A DNA stretch of 64,000 bases from an uncultured Deferribacteraceae bacterium. Lineage in GTDB: Bacteria > Chrysiogenota > Deferribacteres > Deferribacterales > Mucispirillaceae. The position numbers were made by a program, and so were the translations under genes. This document shows, one piece after another, positions 17,855 through 28,854 of this stretch (position 1 is its first letter; each line of letters opens with the position of its first letter). The notes under the pieces are model-generated. The model worked only from the letters and a program-made list of their open reading frames with translations. It was not told where the DNA came from and did no database searches. Where the stretch lies: assembly GCA_947041165.1 (NCBI GenBank), contig CAMRCY010000010.1:1-64000 (forward strand), read 5' to 3'.

Positions 17855-19027
17855 ATGTTAAAAGTTATTAAGGATTTAGATTTAAAAGGCAAGAAAGTTT
17901 TTATAAGAGTTGATTTTAATGTTCCCGTAAAAGATTGTAAAGTTTCAGATGATACAAGAATTGTTGAGGCGTTAGAAACTATTTTATACGCTAAAAACTC
18001 TGGAGCAAAAGTTATACTAGGCTCACATCTGGGCAGACCTAAAGGCGAGAAAAACTTAGATTACACATTAAAAGTTGTTGCAGATTATATTAATGAGAAG
18101 AAGTTTTTTGATATTAAATTTGTAGATGATTGTATAGGTGTAGATGTTGAACACGCTATTGAAGCTATGAACTACGGCGACGTGTTACTTCTTGAAAATC
18201 TACGTTTCTATAAAGGTGAAGAGAAGAACGATAAAGATTTCACCGCTCAACTAGGTGCGTTTTATGATGTATATATAAATGATGCATTCGGCACATCACA
18301 TCGTAAACATTCATCAACTTACGGTTTAGCAGAATTTATCAAAATTAAAGCTGCAGGATTTTTAGTAGAGAAAGAAGCAAAATATTTTGATGCGATTATA
18401 AAATCTCCAGCACATCCGTTTGCAGCGATAGTTGGTGGTGCTAAGATATCTGATAAGATCGGTGTTATCAATTCATTAATAGATGTTGCAGATATTATTC
18501 TGATCGGTGGTGCAATGGCGTACACTTTTCTAAAATATAATGATTACTCAGTTGGCACATCGATGGTAGAAGATGATGCGATGGATACAGTTAGAAAGAT
18601 ATACGAGAAAGCAGATCAGAAAAATGTATCAATAAATCTTCCTTTAGATCACATTGTATCAGACAAGTTTTGTGGCGATCCTGTAATATGTTCAGAGATA
18701 TCAATCCCAGATAACTATATGGGACTTGATATTGGAGAGAGAAGTGTCGCTGCGTATAAAGAATTACTTTTACCGTGTAAAACAGTTCTTTGGAACGGGC
18801 CGATGGGTGTTTTTGAATCAGATGCGTACGCTAAAGGAACATTTAGTATCGCAGATATTTTATCAAAATTAGATAATGCAACAGTAATAGTTGGTGGTGG
18901 TGATTCAGTTTCAGCTGTCAAAAAAGCTGGAGTATCTGATAAGATCGCACACATATCAACAGGTGGTGGAGCATCACTTGAGTATATAGAATTTGGCAAA
19001 CTTCCATGCATAGAAGTTTTAAGATAA
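17855..19027 (+). CDS. pgk: Phosphoglycerate kinase
   Basis: Converts 1,3-bisphosphoglycerate and ADP to 3-phosphoglycerate and ATP in glycolysis. 390 residues, full length. Diagnostic segments are present: RVDFNVPVKD near the N-terminus, LGSHLGRPKG, LLENLRFYKGEEKND, AAIVGGAKISDKIG, the nucleotide site NGPMGVFE and the C-terminal GGGDSVSAVKKAG..STGGGASLEY. Ribosome site GGAG before ATG 17855. Its usual partner gap is not adjacent. Upstream of the ATP synthase operon with a 157-base gap. Confidence 0.97.
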   Translation: MLKVIKDLDLKGKKVFIRVDFNVPVKDCKVSDDTRIVEALETILYAKNSGAKVILGSHLGRPKGEKNLDYTLKVVADYINEKKFFDIKFVDDCIGVDVEHAIEAMNYGDVLLLENLRFYKGEEKNDKDFTAQLGAFYDVYINDAFGTSHRKHSSTYGLAEFIKIKAAGFLVEKEAKYFDAIIKSPAHPFAAIVGGAKISDKIGVINSLIDVADIILIGGAMAYTFLKYNDYSVGTSMVEDDAMDTVRKIYEKADQKNVSINLPLDHIVSDKFCGDPVICSEISIPDNYMGLDIGERSVAAYKELLLPCKTVLWNGPMGVFESDAYAKGTFSIADILSKLDNATVIVGGGDSVSAVKKAGVSDKIAHISTGGGASLEYIEFGKLPCIEVLR

Positions 19028-19184
19028 GTGTATATTGTATCAATATATTTAGGTATAATTTACAGAATTATTAATTCTACTTGATTTTTTATATAATAGA
19101 TGTTATCTTCAAAAGGTACTGTCTTATAGTACTACACTGTTGTGGTCTAACTGCTAAAATAGATCAATAATCTAGGGGAATAGT

Positions 19185-19613
19185 ATGATTCAAATAGGTC
19201 TTGATGAAACTTTCTTTTTTCAATTTATTCTTTTCTTAATAGTAGTATTTGTTTCTAATAAACTTATTCTCAAACCAATGAAAAAAGTTATTGATAGTAG
19301 AGATGATAAAATATCTGCTATGCACGAATCAGTAGCGAACATTTTCAACATATTGGAAAAAGAGAGTAAAGAGTATGAAGAGAAATTAACTAACAGCAGA
19401 AAAGAGTTGTCAGAGCACACCGAATTACTACGTTCAAAAACATTAGCTAAGATAGATGCGATGATATTATCAACTAAAGAAGAGATATCATTAGATAATG
19501 CAAAACATCTTAAAGAGCTTAATAAAATGATAAAAACCACAAAAGAGTCTTTGAAGAAAGATATTCCAGCTATGAGTGAATCAATTTGTGTGCAATTATC
19601 AAAATTTTCTTAA
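19185..19613 (+). CDS. atpF': ATP synthase Fo subunit b' (second b-type stalk subunit)
   Basis: 142 residues: one membrane helix near residues 8-27 followed by a long charged helix, as in b-type peripheral-stalk subunits. It ends in a Lys/Glu-rich coiled coil. The residue pattern after the helix (NKLILKPMKKVIDSRDDKI) is typical of b'. First gene of the operon, 55 bases before atpF. The b/b' heterodimer arrangement is known from cyanobacteria, alphaproteobacteria, Campylobacterota and Deferribacterota. Confidence 0.88.
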   Translation: MIQIGLDETFFFQFILFLIVVFVSNKLILKPMKKVIDSRDDKISAMHESVANIFNILEKESKEYEEKLTNSRKELSEHTELLRSKTLAKIDAMILSTKEEISLDNAKHLKELNKMIKTTKESLKKDIPAMSESICVQLSKFS

Positions 19614-19668
19614 ATAATTATAGATATATCGGATTTGTATATAAATTAGGGATAAGATAGGATATTAT

Positions 19669-20223
19669 ATGTTTAACATTTTAAAATCTTTTGCAGTATT
19701 CATGTTTTTAATAGCTCCTACGTATGCGTTTGCATCGATAGAAGGTGGGCTTGATTGGACAGGATTATACTGGCGTATAAGTATGTTTGTTCTTTTCATT
19801 ATAATACTAGTTCTAGCTATCGGCAAAAAGATATCAAGTATGACTGCAAGTCGTAGAGATGGTATTATAAAAGCATTGCACGGTGCAGAGATGGGATTAG
19901 ATGAGGCGAATATACGTTTAGAAGAGCATCGTATAAAAATGAGCAAATTAGATTCAGAACTTAGCGAGCTTAGTAAGAACGCAAAAGATGCGGCTAAGGT
20001 TGAAATTGATAGCTTGCTTGTAGAAGCAGGTAAACAGATTGAGTTCTTGCGTGAAAAGTCTAAAGCTACAATGAACAATGAAGTTTTAAAAGCTATCACA
20101 GATATCCGTAAAGGTATTACATTGGAATCTATAGATAAAGCAGAAGTTCTTCTAAAGAAAGAGATAAAAGCAGACAAAAGCAGAAAAATAGATATGAATT
20201 ATATTAAAAATATAGGAAATTAA
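19669..20223 (+). CDS. atpF: ATP synthase Fo subunit b
   Basis: 184 residues. A cleavable-looking N-terminal segment (FLIAPTYAFA-SIEG) precedes the membrane helix at about 43-62 (ISMFVLFIIILVLAIGKKI), a layout seen in b subunits of several anaerobic phyla. The rest is a long amphipathic helix that binds delta at the top of F1. Ten bases separate it from atpH. Confidence 0.9.
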   Translation: MFNILKSFAVFMFLIAPTYAFASIEGGLDWTGLYWRISMFVLFIIILVLAIGKKISSMTASRRDGIIKALHGAEMGLDEANIRLEEHRIKMSKLDSELSELSKNAKDAAKVEIDSLLVEAGKQIEFLREKSKATMNNEVLKAITDIRKGITLESIDKAEVLLKKEIKADKSRKIDMNYIKNIGN

Positions 20224-20233
20224 TCGAGAATAT

Positions 20234-20770
20234 ATGAAAAATAGAGTTTTATCAAAAAGATACGCTGAAGCATTATTTGATGAGTTAAAAACAGCTCCTT
20301 TAAAGAAGAAAGTTTTAGCTGAGATGGATTTAGTTTCATCAATGTTATCAGAGTCGGCTGATTTTGAACGTTTAGTTTCTAATCCTATGATATCTGTTAA
20401 TGACAAATCGAATGTTTTTAGAGAAATTTTCAAAGTTAAAAAGATGAACGAACAGTTTTTAAATCTAACTTTAATTTTAATAGAGAATAATCGTCTATCA
20501 TTACTTGCATCTATTCCAGAGTATTTTAAATCTAAAATGATAGAGTCACAAGGTGAAGTGTTAGTTGATGTTACATATGCAACTAAACCAACTCCGACGA
20601 TTAAGAAAGATGTAGAGAAGAGATTAACTGAGATCACTAAGAAGAAAGTTCTTGTTAATGAAATGGTAGATGCATCATTGATAGCAGGCGTAAGAATTCA
20701 ATACGGTTCTATCCTTTACGATGCAACGGTTAAGGCAGCGTTAGATGAAATGAGAGAAGAGTTCTCATAA
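20234..20770 (+). CDS. atpH: ATP synthase F1 subunit delta
   Basis: 178 residues, normal length. The conserved start RYAEALF (here KRYAEALFDELK) and the C-terminal ASLIAGVRIQYGSILYDATVKAALDEM match OSCP/delta. It links the peripheral stalk to the F1 head. Tightly spaced after atpF. Confidence 0.93.
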   Translation: MKNRVLSKRYAEALFDELKTAPLKKKVLAEMDLVSSMLSESADFERLVSNPMISVNDKSNVFREIFKVKKMNEQFLNLTLILIENNRLSLLASIPEYFKSKMIESQGEVLVDVTYATKPTPTIKKDVEKRLTEITKKKVLVNEMVDASLIAGVRIQYGSILYDATVKAALDEMREEFS

Positions 20771-20859
20771 TTGTTTTAAATCAAGTTATTTTGTAAGAAA
20801 GTTGTTAATATTATTTTAAATAAGATAAAAATAAATTACCTCGATAGGAGTTTAGCTTT

Positions 20860-22365
20860 ATGCGTATAAAAGCGGAAGAGATCAGTCAAATTATTCGTAG
20901 CCAGATCAAAAATTTTGATAAAATGGTATCGAAGAAAGAGGTTGGAACAGTTATCAGTACTGGAGACGGTATTGCAAAAGTTTATGGTTTAGAAGGAGTT
21001 ATGGCTGGTGAGCTAGTTGAACTTCCTGGCAAACTTTTTGGAATGGTTCTAAACTTAGAAGAAGACAGTGTTGGTATAGTTGTTATGGGTGATGCCTCTT
21101 CATTGAAAGAGGGTGACGTGGTTAAGCGTACAGGTAGGATTGCTTCTGTTCCAGTAGGTCCAGAGCTTATCGGTAGAGTTGTTGATGCATTAGGTCAACC
21201 TATTGATGGTAAAGGTCCTATCAACACGAAGAAAACAGATGTAATTGAAAAAGTTGCACCTGGTATTATTCTACGTAAACCAGTTAATCAGCCAGTACAA
21301 ACGGGGATAAAAGCGATTGATGCAATGATACCTATCGGTAGAGGGCAGAGAGAGTTAATTATCGGTGATAGACAAACTGGTAAAACAGCTATCGCTATAG
21401 ACACTATAATAAATCAGAAAGGTCAAGATTTAATATGTGTATATGTTGCGATCGGACAGAAACGATCAACTGTTGCACGTGTTGTTCAAACATTAGAGAA
21501 GCATGGCGCTATGGAATATACAATTATCGTTGCAGCTACTGCATCAGATCCATCACCATTACAATTTATGGCACCACTAGCAGGTTGTACGATGGGTGAA
21601 TATTTTAGAGATAACGGTCAACATGCACTACTTATATATGATGATCTATCTAAACATGCTGTTGCATACCGTCAGATGTCATTACTATTAAGACGTCCTC
21701 CAGGAAGAGAAGCGTATCCAGGTGACGTTTTCTATCTTCACTCAAGATTACTAGAGCGTGCTGCTAATATGTCAGATGAAATGGGTGGTGGTTCATTAAC
21801 TGCTTTACCTATTATTGAAACACAAGCGGGTGACGTTTCTGCATATATTCCTACAAACGTAATATCAATTACTGATGGACAGATATTTTTAGAAACAGAT
21901 CTATTTAACTCAGGTTTCAGACCAGCGGTTAATGCAGGTATTTCGGTATCAAGAGTTGGTGGAGCTGCACAGATCAAGGCTATGAAACAGGTAACTGGTA
22001 GATTAAGATTAGATCTTGCAGATTATCGTGCAACAGTAGCATTTGCTCAATTCGGATCAGATTTAGATGCGGCTACTCAAGCGCAGTTAACTCGTGGTAG
22101 CAGAATGATGGAACTTCTTAAACAGAGTCAATATAAACCAGTAAAAGTTGAAGAGCAGGTTGCAATATTCTTCGCTGGTATTAACGGATTTATGGATGAT
22201 GTTCCATTAAATAAAATAGCTAAATTTGATGAAGAGTACATAAAGTTTCTTAAAACAACTAAAACTGGTATTTTGGAAGCTATTCTTAAGACTAAAACTA
22301 TTACAGATCCACTTTCAGATAAGATGAAAGAGGCGTTGAAAAAGTTTAAAGATCAATTTATTTAA
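20860..22365 (+). CDS. atpA: ATP synthase F1 subunit alpha
   Basis: 501 residues. Non-catalytic nucleotide-binding subunit: Walker A GDRQTGKT near residue 170, the alpha signature [22 protein letters not shown], and [26 protein letters not shown]. Preceded by GGAG and 89 bases after atpH. Confidence 0.98.
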   Translation: MRIKAEEISQIIRSQIKNFDKMVSKKEVGTVISTGDGIAKVYGLEGVMAGELVELPGKLFGMVLNLEEDSVGIVVMGDASSLKEGDVVKRTGRIASVPVGPELIGRVVDALGQPIDGKGPINTKKTDVIEKVAPGIILRKPVNQPVQTGIKAIDAMIPIGRGQRELIIGDRQTGKTAIAIDTIINQKGQDLICVYVAIGQKRSTVARVVQTLEKHGAMEYTIIVAATASDPSPLQFMAPLAGCTMGEYFRDNGQHALLIYDDLSKHAVAYRQMSLLLRRPPGREAYPGDVFYLHSRLLERAANMSDEMGGGSLTALPIIETQAGDVSAYIPTNVISITDGQIFLETDLFNSGFRPAVNAGISVSRVGGAAQIKAMKQVTGRLRLDLADYRATVAFAQFGSDLDAATQAQLTRGSRMMELLKQSQYKPVKVEEQVAIFFAGINGFMDDVPLNKIAKFDEEYIKFLKTTKTGILEAILKTKTITDPLSDKMKEALKKFKDQFI

Positions 22366-22427
22366 TAGTTACAACAATCAGCTTATATATAATTTATGGT
22401 GATTTTTTTATCATGAGGATTTAGTGA

Positions 22428-23321
22428 ATGGCAAATACAAGGGATATTAAACGTAAGATAGTATCTGTTCAAAATACGCAGAAGATAACCAAAGCGATGA
22501 AAATGGTATCGGCTGCGAAGATGCGTCGTGCAGTTGAAAATATGTACACTGGCAGAGCGTATACTGATAAACTAAAAAGTTTAGTTATAGAGCTTCGTCG
22601 CAGACTAAAAGAGGATACTTCACATCCATATTTAACAGATAGGAAAGAAGTTCGTAATGTTGGTCTGCTCGTTGTAAACTCTGATAAAGGTTTATGTGGA
22701 GCATTCAATTCAAGTGTTGTAAAGATGGCGAATGAGTTTATCGGCAAACAGTTGGCTGATGGCAAAACAGTTAAGTTATATATTGTTGGCAAGAAAGCGT
22801 ACGATTATTTTAAGAACAGACAAGCAGATAATATAAAAGCATCATGGATAAGTTTCGGTGGAAAATACACTTATTCAAATGTATCATTAGTTACCTCAAA
22901 CATGATTTCGGATTTCGAGTCAGAGGATATTGATGAAATTTATATGGCATACAATAAATATGAATCAACAGCAACTCAGACAACAACTTTAGATAAAGTT
23001 GTGCCAGTTGATATAAGTTCAATTGAAACAACTGAAATAGAAGAGTCAGAGAAAGCGACAGTTTTAGATTTTATATTTGAACCGAGTAAAGAGAGTATAT
23101 TGGAAGATATACTACCGAAATATATTAACACCGTATTATATCAGAGTATGCTAGAGTCAGCAGCAGGTGAACATAGTGCCAGAATGGTTGCTATGGAAAG
23201 TGCTACTCAAGCAGCAGGTGATATGATTAAACGTCTTGTTGTTTATTATAACAAAGCAAGACAAGGTGCTATTACGAAAGAGTTATTAGATATTGTTAAC
23301 GGTGCAGAAGCATTAAAATAG
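22428..23321 (+). CDS. atpG: ATP synthase F1 subunit gamma
   Basis: 297 residues, the central shaft. The N-terminal helix (IKRKIVSVQNTQKITKAMKMVSAAKMRR) and C-terminal helix (ESATQAAGDMIKRLVVYYNKARQGAITKELLDI) are both conserved. Followed by an unusually long 231-base gap before atpD that contains two small repeat sets. Confidence 0.97.
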   Translation: MANTRDIKRKIVSVQNTQKITKAMKMVSAAKMRRAVENMYTGRAYTDKLKSLVIELRRRLKEDTSHPYLTDRKEVRNVGLLVVNSDKGLCGAFNSSVVKMANEFIGKQLADGKTVKLYIVGKKAYDYFKNRQADNIKASWISFGGKYTYSNVSLVTSNMISDFESEDIDEIYMAYNKYESTATQTTTLDKVVPVDISSIETTEIEESEKATVLDFIFEPSKESILEDILPKYINTVLYQSMLESAAGEHSARMVAMESATQAAGDMIKRLVVYYNKARQGAITKELLDIVNGAEALK

Positions 23322-23342
23322 ATATCAACCTTGGGCATATTG

Positions 23343-23398
23343 GGGCATGGTTTAGCAAGTTGGGCATGGTTTAGCAAGTTGGGCATGGTTTGCAAGTA
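23343..23398. repeat. 19-bp tandem repeat, 3 copies, inside the atp operon
   Basis: gggcatggtttagcaagtt recurs at 23343, 23362 and 23381 (last copy lacks two bases). Lies between atpG and atpD and is G-richer than its surroundings. Confidence 0.85.
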
Positions 23399-23440
23399 AC
23401 ATCATTTGTGAATGGGTATAGTTTTATAAGCGATGCGTAC

Positions 23441-23515
23441 CTTAGTTTATAGTAGTTATTAAACGAGCATAATTTAGTTTATGGTAGTTTGTTAGAGAAT
23501 ATAATTTAGTTTATA
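23441..23515. repeat. Spaced repeat ttagtttatrgtagtt, about 32-bp period
   Basis: The word (aat)ttagtttat followed by rgtagtt recurs at about 23442, 23474 and, degenerate, 23506. Lies just before the ribosome site of atpD. Confidence 0.6.
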
Positions 23516-23543
23516 ATTAATTTAAAAGATTGTATATGATTAG

Positions 23544-24953
<1,410 letters not shown>

Positions 24954-24972
24954 ATATTAGGATTGATATATT

Positions 24973-25383
24973 ATGATAAAAAAACTTTATATTGAGGTTA
25001 TCTCTCCTATGGCTACAGTATTTACAGGCGAGGTAGATGAAGTCGTTGCTGTAAACGAGATAGGTGAGTTTGGTGTTTTGAAAGATCACGCACCATTTTT
25101 TACCTCTCTTAAATTAGGTGAGTTGAGATTGAGAGATGATGAGAAGTATGAAAGATTTGTTATCTCTGGTGGTTTTTTCAAAGTTTCAGATAATAGCGTT
25201 ACAGTTCTTACAGAAGTTTGTGAGAATGTTAAAGAGATAGATGTTAAGGTTGCAGAAGATAAAATCGTTGAGTTACAAACTAAACTTGAAGATGATACAT
25301 TAAGCAAAAATGACATCAACTTATTTAATTCAGAGATCGCATTTAATACAGTAGCTATAGAAACAGCTGCGAAATATAAATAG
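24973..25383 (+). CDS. atpC: ATP synthase F1 subunit epsilon
   Basis: 136 residues: N-terminal beta sandwich (EVISPMATVFTGEVDEVVAVNEIGEFGVLKDHAPF) and a short C-terminal helical part. Regulatory subunit on the rotor. 19 bases after atpD; last F1 gene of the operon. Confidence 0.95.
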   Translation: MIKKLYIEVISPMATVFTGEVDEVVAVNEIGEFGVLKDHAPFFTSLKLGELRLRDDEKYERFVISGGFFKVSDNSVTVLTEVCENVKEIDVKVAEDKIVELQTKLEDDTLSKNDINLFNSEIAFNTVAIETAAKYK

Positions 25384-25401
25384 TAGCGATACAACGAACT
25401 T

Positions 25402-26049
25402 ATGAAACGATTATCAAGTATTATTTTAGCAATTAGTTTATTTATGTCTGGTTGTGGAAATGAATATTTAGACAATTTAGATGATATACAGACTCTTGTT
25501 GATGGTGCTTATTATCGTGTTAATCGGTTCGGTGTTAATCTATCTATATTAGCCATAAAAGATATCACTGATTCTGTTTCGTACAATAATAAGTATTGGG
25601 TTCCTGAAGATAAGATAGTTCCAGTAGATAGAGAGTATCTAGGTACTTATATACGCAATTTCTCAAAAAACGATTCTATGTTTACATATTACGTTTTTAA
25701 GTCTGATCCTAATCGATATGCAATTTATCAAACAAATAAGTCAAATAAAGAAAACTATTACGTTGTTTACAACGAACCGTTAGCAGTTGAAGGGATTTTT
25801 TCTGTTGTATTAAAGTCTAAATCAAGATTTGACACAGCAGCTAAAGCGATAGAGTATGCTAATGACAATTTGATACCTAAGCTGATATTTACATCGACTA
25901 CAACGTCGACAACTGTAGATGAGCATGTTAAGTCAGTAAGTACAAATTTTGAAATAATTGAAATATTTAGTCCATCAGAATTTACGACAAGTGAAGAGGC
26001 AATTAAGAAAATTTATCCATCGTTATTAATTGAAGATTTGATTATTTAA
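25402..26049 (+). CDS. Lipoprotein of unknown function
   Basis: 215 residues with a lipoprotein leader ending in FMSGC. The mature part has no domain I recognise; it is rich in Asp, Tyr, Ser and Thr. The gene starts 18 bases after atpC, so it is probably cotranscribed with the ATP synthase genes, but that does not imply a role in the enzyme. It ends just before a 1.2-kb repeat-rich region. Confidence 0.7.
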   Translation: MKRLSSIILAISLFMSGCGNEYLDNLDDIQTLVDGAYYRVNRFGVNLSILAIKDITDSVSYNNKYWVPEDKIVPVDREYLGTYIRNFSKNDSMFTYYVFKSDPNRYAIYQTNKSNKENYYVVYNEPLAVEGIFSVVLKSKSRFDTAAKAIEYANDNLIPKLIFTSTTTSTTVDEHVKSVSTNFEIIEIFSPSEFTTSEEAIKKIYPSLLIEDLII

Positions 26050-26139
26050 TTATTACTAGTTAAATTGCTCTTAAAAACAGTAGATGCCTAACTATAGGTT
26101 TTCAAAAATAGTAAGCCAATAAATAACAATCAATTAACT

Positions 26140-26340
26140 TATCCCTTCTCCACTATCCCTTTATAAACTATCCCTTTATACACACTATCCCTTTATACAC
26201 TATCCCTTTGTACACTATCCTTTGTATACGATCCTTTATACACTATCCCTTTGTACACACTATCCCTTTATAAACATTATCCATTTATAAACTATCCTTT
26301 ATACACTATCCCTTTGTACACTATCCCTTGATACAATCCT
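26140..26340. repeat. Short tandem array, 14-18 bp unit actatccctttRta(ca)
   Basis: About 13 imperfect copies of actatccctttata/actatccctttgtaca with length variation between units. Simple minisatellite; no matching sequence elsewhere in the window. Confidence 0.85.
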
Positions 26341-26561
26341 ATTTATTAGAAGTAATATCAATATCTATAGATAAAAAGCACCTAGATAACTCTATAACTG
26401 TTCTTTCTCAAAAATTGTGTCTAAATATATTGCAATAATCTAATCTCATAAATCAAAAACATTACGTTTAACTTTATATATCCAATGCATGCTAGTTATC
26501 TGTTTTACCAGCTAATATTTAATGTGTTTTTAAATCTATTATTTGTCAGCCACAATACATT
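26341..26561. other. Intergenic sequence without recognised feature
   Basis: AT-rich sequence between two repeat arrays. No ORF, hairpin or promoter that I can support. Confidence 0.4.
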
Positions 26562-26869
26562 GATAACCAAACTTAGATACTTAAACATGGATAATTAAGC
26601 TTAGATACTTATACATGGATAATCAAGCTTAGATACTTAAACATAGGTAATCAAACTTAGATACTTAAACATAGGTAATCAAACTTAGATACTTAAACAT
26701 GGGTAATCAAACTTAGATACTTAAATATGGATAACCAAACTTAGACACTTATACATAGATAATCAAACTTAGATACTTAAACATGGATAATCAAACTTAG
26801 ATACTTAAACATAGATAATCAAACTTAGATACTTAAACATAGATATTCAAGCTTAGATACTAAAATTTA
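26562..26869. repeat. 28-bp tandem repeat, 11 contiguous copies
   Basis: Eleven units of exactly 28 bases (consensus gataatcaaacttagatact then taaacata) run head to tail with 1-4 substitutions each. There are no spacers, so this is a minisatellite and not a CRISPR array. Confidence 0.95.
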
Positions 26870-27199
26870 TGTATCTTTACTATATCTAGATACTGATTGT
26901 GAGGTAATTATACTTAGATGTTAATAATTTTATACTAATAACTCACAAATATAGTGCTTGTTGATTGATACATCTAGTTTAGTAGGGTCTAATTACTCTA
27001 GGAGTCTTAAATTCTAACTAGTTTTGAAGTATAGCTGTCTAAGTAGCTTAGCAGTCATAATCATTAATTTTATAGAATAAAATAGTGTATATACTCAATT
27101 TATGGAGTACAAACCCACTCTTAAGATTATAGTAAACTAATATAACTTTAAATTAAGATATCTAAGGTTTATCATCTAAGTTTACCAAAAGTGAATACA
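26870..27199. other. Intergenic sequence without recognised feature
   Basis: About 330 AT-rich bases between the 28-bp array and the terminator of the cytochrome gene. Contains scattered tctaagt/cttagat words that look like worn remnants of the array, but no ORF. Confidence 0.4.
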
Positions 27200-27231
27200 A
27201 AAAAAGCCCATAACTAATTATAGGCTTTTTA
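27200..27231 (-). terminator. Rho-independent terminator of the cytochrome gene
   Basis: AAAAAGCC at 27201 pairs with GGCTTTTT at 27223. Read on the minus strand the stem is followed by T residues; the symmetry would also allow function in the other direction. Confidence 0.8.
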
Positions 27232-27264
27232 TTAGATCTAAATCTGTATCTTAAGGTAAGTTAA

Positions 27265-27612
27265 TTACTTAGGACCAGTGTGACATTTAGTACAAGTTCT
27301 CTTAACTGGATCTGGAGTAAGTTTTGCATGACATGCAGTGAAACAGAATTTGTGTGCAGGGTTGTTTGGACCAGCACCACTTATTTTGCCTTTCATAACA
27401 ATTTTTGTTCCACCTGCTGGAGATGAGTGACAATCAGCACATGTTTGAACTTTTGTGTGAACAGCGTGGTTAAACATAACTGCTTTTTGAGAACCTTTAA
27501 CAGCCCATGCTGTTTTAAGATTGATAATTTCTTTGCCAGCAGGAACAGTTGCTGCCATTGCCATTACTGCGAAAACTAAAACGAATGAAGCTAATAATAC
27601 GATTTTTTTCAT
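27265..27612 (-). CDS. Small exported multihaem cytochrome c (c7/c3-like)
   Basis: 115 residues with a Sec signal peptide (cleaved near VMAMA-AT). Three haem-attachment motifs are seen: CADCH, CFTACH and CTKCH. The middle one has three residues between the cysteines (CX3CH) instead of two. Extra His residues (NHAVH, AHKF) are available as axial ligands, so a periplasmic three-haem electron carrier of the c7/c3 class is likely. It has its own strong promoter, terminator and an AGGGGGT ribosome site, so it may be highly expressed. Partner reductases are not in the window. Confidence 0.87.
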   Translation of the reverse strand: MKKIVLLASFVLVFAVMAMAATVPAGKEIINLKTAWAVKGSQKAVMFNHAVHTKVQTCADCHSSPAGGTKIVMKGKISGAGPNNPAHKFCFTACHAKLTPDPVKRTCTKCHTGPK

Positions 27613-27638
27613 AAAATACCCCCTAAATATCTATAGTA

Positions 27639-27667
27639 ATATTACTCGCTTAATATATGTTTGTCAA
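27639..27667 (-). promoter_or_regulatory. Sigma-70 promoter of the cytochrome gene
   Basis: On the minus strand TTGACA (27667-27662), a 17-base spacer and TAATAT (27644-27639). Transcription would start near 27632, about 20 bases before the ATG. The best promoter match in the window; it lies right after the tsaC stop. Confidence 0.75.
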
Positions 27668-27671
27668 GATG

Positions 27672-28247
27672 TTATCTAATATATATCGGCTCGTGTGATG
27701 TTAAGTCTACAATGATTGAGCTTTGCTCTGATACGCTATTGCCATGGATATAGAAATCTACAATATTCATATATTTATCAAATATATTTTTGAAAGAGTT
27801 GAGTTCTTTTTCGCCAGATATATTCACACTAGTAGCAGTAATCGGTTCACCAACAGTTCGTATAATATCTGATAAAATTTTTGATGAAGATAACCTTATT
27901 GCGACTTTTCTATCTTTTTTATAGATATCGTTTAGATTGTTTTTTGCATTTAGTATAAATGTTGTTTGTGCTTGCCAAGATGGATAGATCAATTTTTTAC
28001 AACTTTCAGATATATTATCAATATCGGCAATTGTTTTAACCATTTCAATATCTGATACAAGTATCGGAAAAGGGGAGTTGGGGTTACGTTTTTTAATTTC
28101 AAAAATTTTTTCTTGTGCTTTTATATCAGACAACACAGCACCGATACCGTAGATAGTATCGGTTGGAAATATCACAGGAGATGAGTGTTTTTTTGCTAAT
28201 AAAAAAATATTCGCAACACTCTGTGAGTGAATAGATCCTATTGTCAT
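27672..28247 (-). CDS. tsaC: Threonylcarbamoyl-AMP synthase (TsaC/YrdC/Sua5 family)
   Basis: 191 residues. Makes L-threonylcarbamoyladenylate for t6A modification of ANN-decoding tRNAs. The YrdC signature is clear: PVIFPTDTIYGIGA, EIKKRNPNSPFPIL, and the later VAIRLSSSKI and GEPITATSVNISGE. Length fits the short TsaC/YrdC type without the Sua5 domain. Its ATG overlaps the purE stop by four bases, so translation is coupled. Confidence 0.92.
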   Translation of the reverse strand: MTIGSIHSQSVANIFLLAKKHSSPVIFPTDTIYGIGAVLSDIKAQEKIFEIKKRNPNSPFPILVSDIEMVKTIADIDNISESCKKLIYPSWQAQTTFILNAKNNLNDIYKKDRKVAIRLSSSKILSDIIRTVGEPITATSVNISGEKELNSFKNIFDKYMNIVDFYIHGNSVSEQSSIIVDLTSHEPIYIR

Positions 28248-28747
28248 ATTGTTTTTAATTCTTCTTGTAGAGCTAGATTGTCTTTAGCAATTTTATTTTT
28301 CATATCATCTCTAAACTGTTCTAGTTTAGTGTATAAAGATGTATCTTGAATAGCTAAAATTTGTGCGGCAAAAATAGCTGCATTTTTTGCACCAGCTTTA
28401 CCAATAGCCATAGTTGCAACAGGAATACCACCAGGCATTTGAACAGTTGCAAGTAGTGCATCAAGTCCATTAAGTGATGTTGCAGATATCGGCACTGCGA
28501 TGATAGGCAGATTACATTTTGATGCAACAACGCCAGCTAAATGTGCAGCTGCTCCTGCAAAACAGATTATAATATCTATACCAGTTGTTTTTGCTGACTT
28601 AACCCACAAAGCTGTTTCATCAGGCGTTCTATGTGCTGATGAGATAATTACTTCGTGTGCAATTCCAAAATATTTTAACTGTGATATTGTTTCTTTAACA
28701 ATATCTAAATCAGATTTACTTCCCATGATTAAACCAATTTTCGCCAT
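28244..28747 (-). CDS. purE: N5-carboxyaminoimidazole ribonucleotide mutase
   Basis: 167 residues. Rearranges N5-CAIR to CAIR in purine synthesis. Motifs GSKSDLD, SAHRTP, GAAAHLAGVVA and LPIIAVPISAT are in place. Separated from purD and purH by an 805-base repeat region but in the same orientation. purK is not in the window. Confidence 0.95.
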   Translation of the reverse strand: MAKIGLIMGSKSDLDIVKETISQLKYFGIAHEVIISSAHRTPDETALWVKSAKTTGIDIIICFAGAAAHLAGVVASKCNLPIIAVPISATSLNGLDALLATVQMPGGIPVATMAIGKAGAKNAAIFAAQILAIQDTSLYTKLEQFRDDMKNKIAKDNLALQEELKTI

Positions 28748-28854
28748 CTATTTATCTCCTAAATTTTACATATATTAAATATATTTATTACTCTCAATTC
28801 TCTCTCAATACATTTGTAAAGCTACAAGTTGTTACGCATTATTGTGAATACGAA

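Noticed and set aside
19069-19097. TATAAT before the ATP synthase operon as a promoter
   Set aside because: A -10-like word is present at 19092 but no acceptable -35 lies 16-18 bases upstream.
26562-26869. 28-bp repeats that could suggest a CRISPR array
   Set aside because: The eleven units are contiguous with no spacers and no cas genes are nearby.
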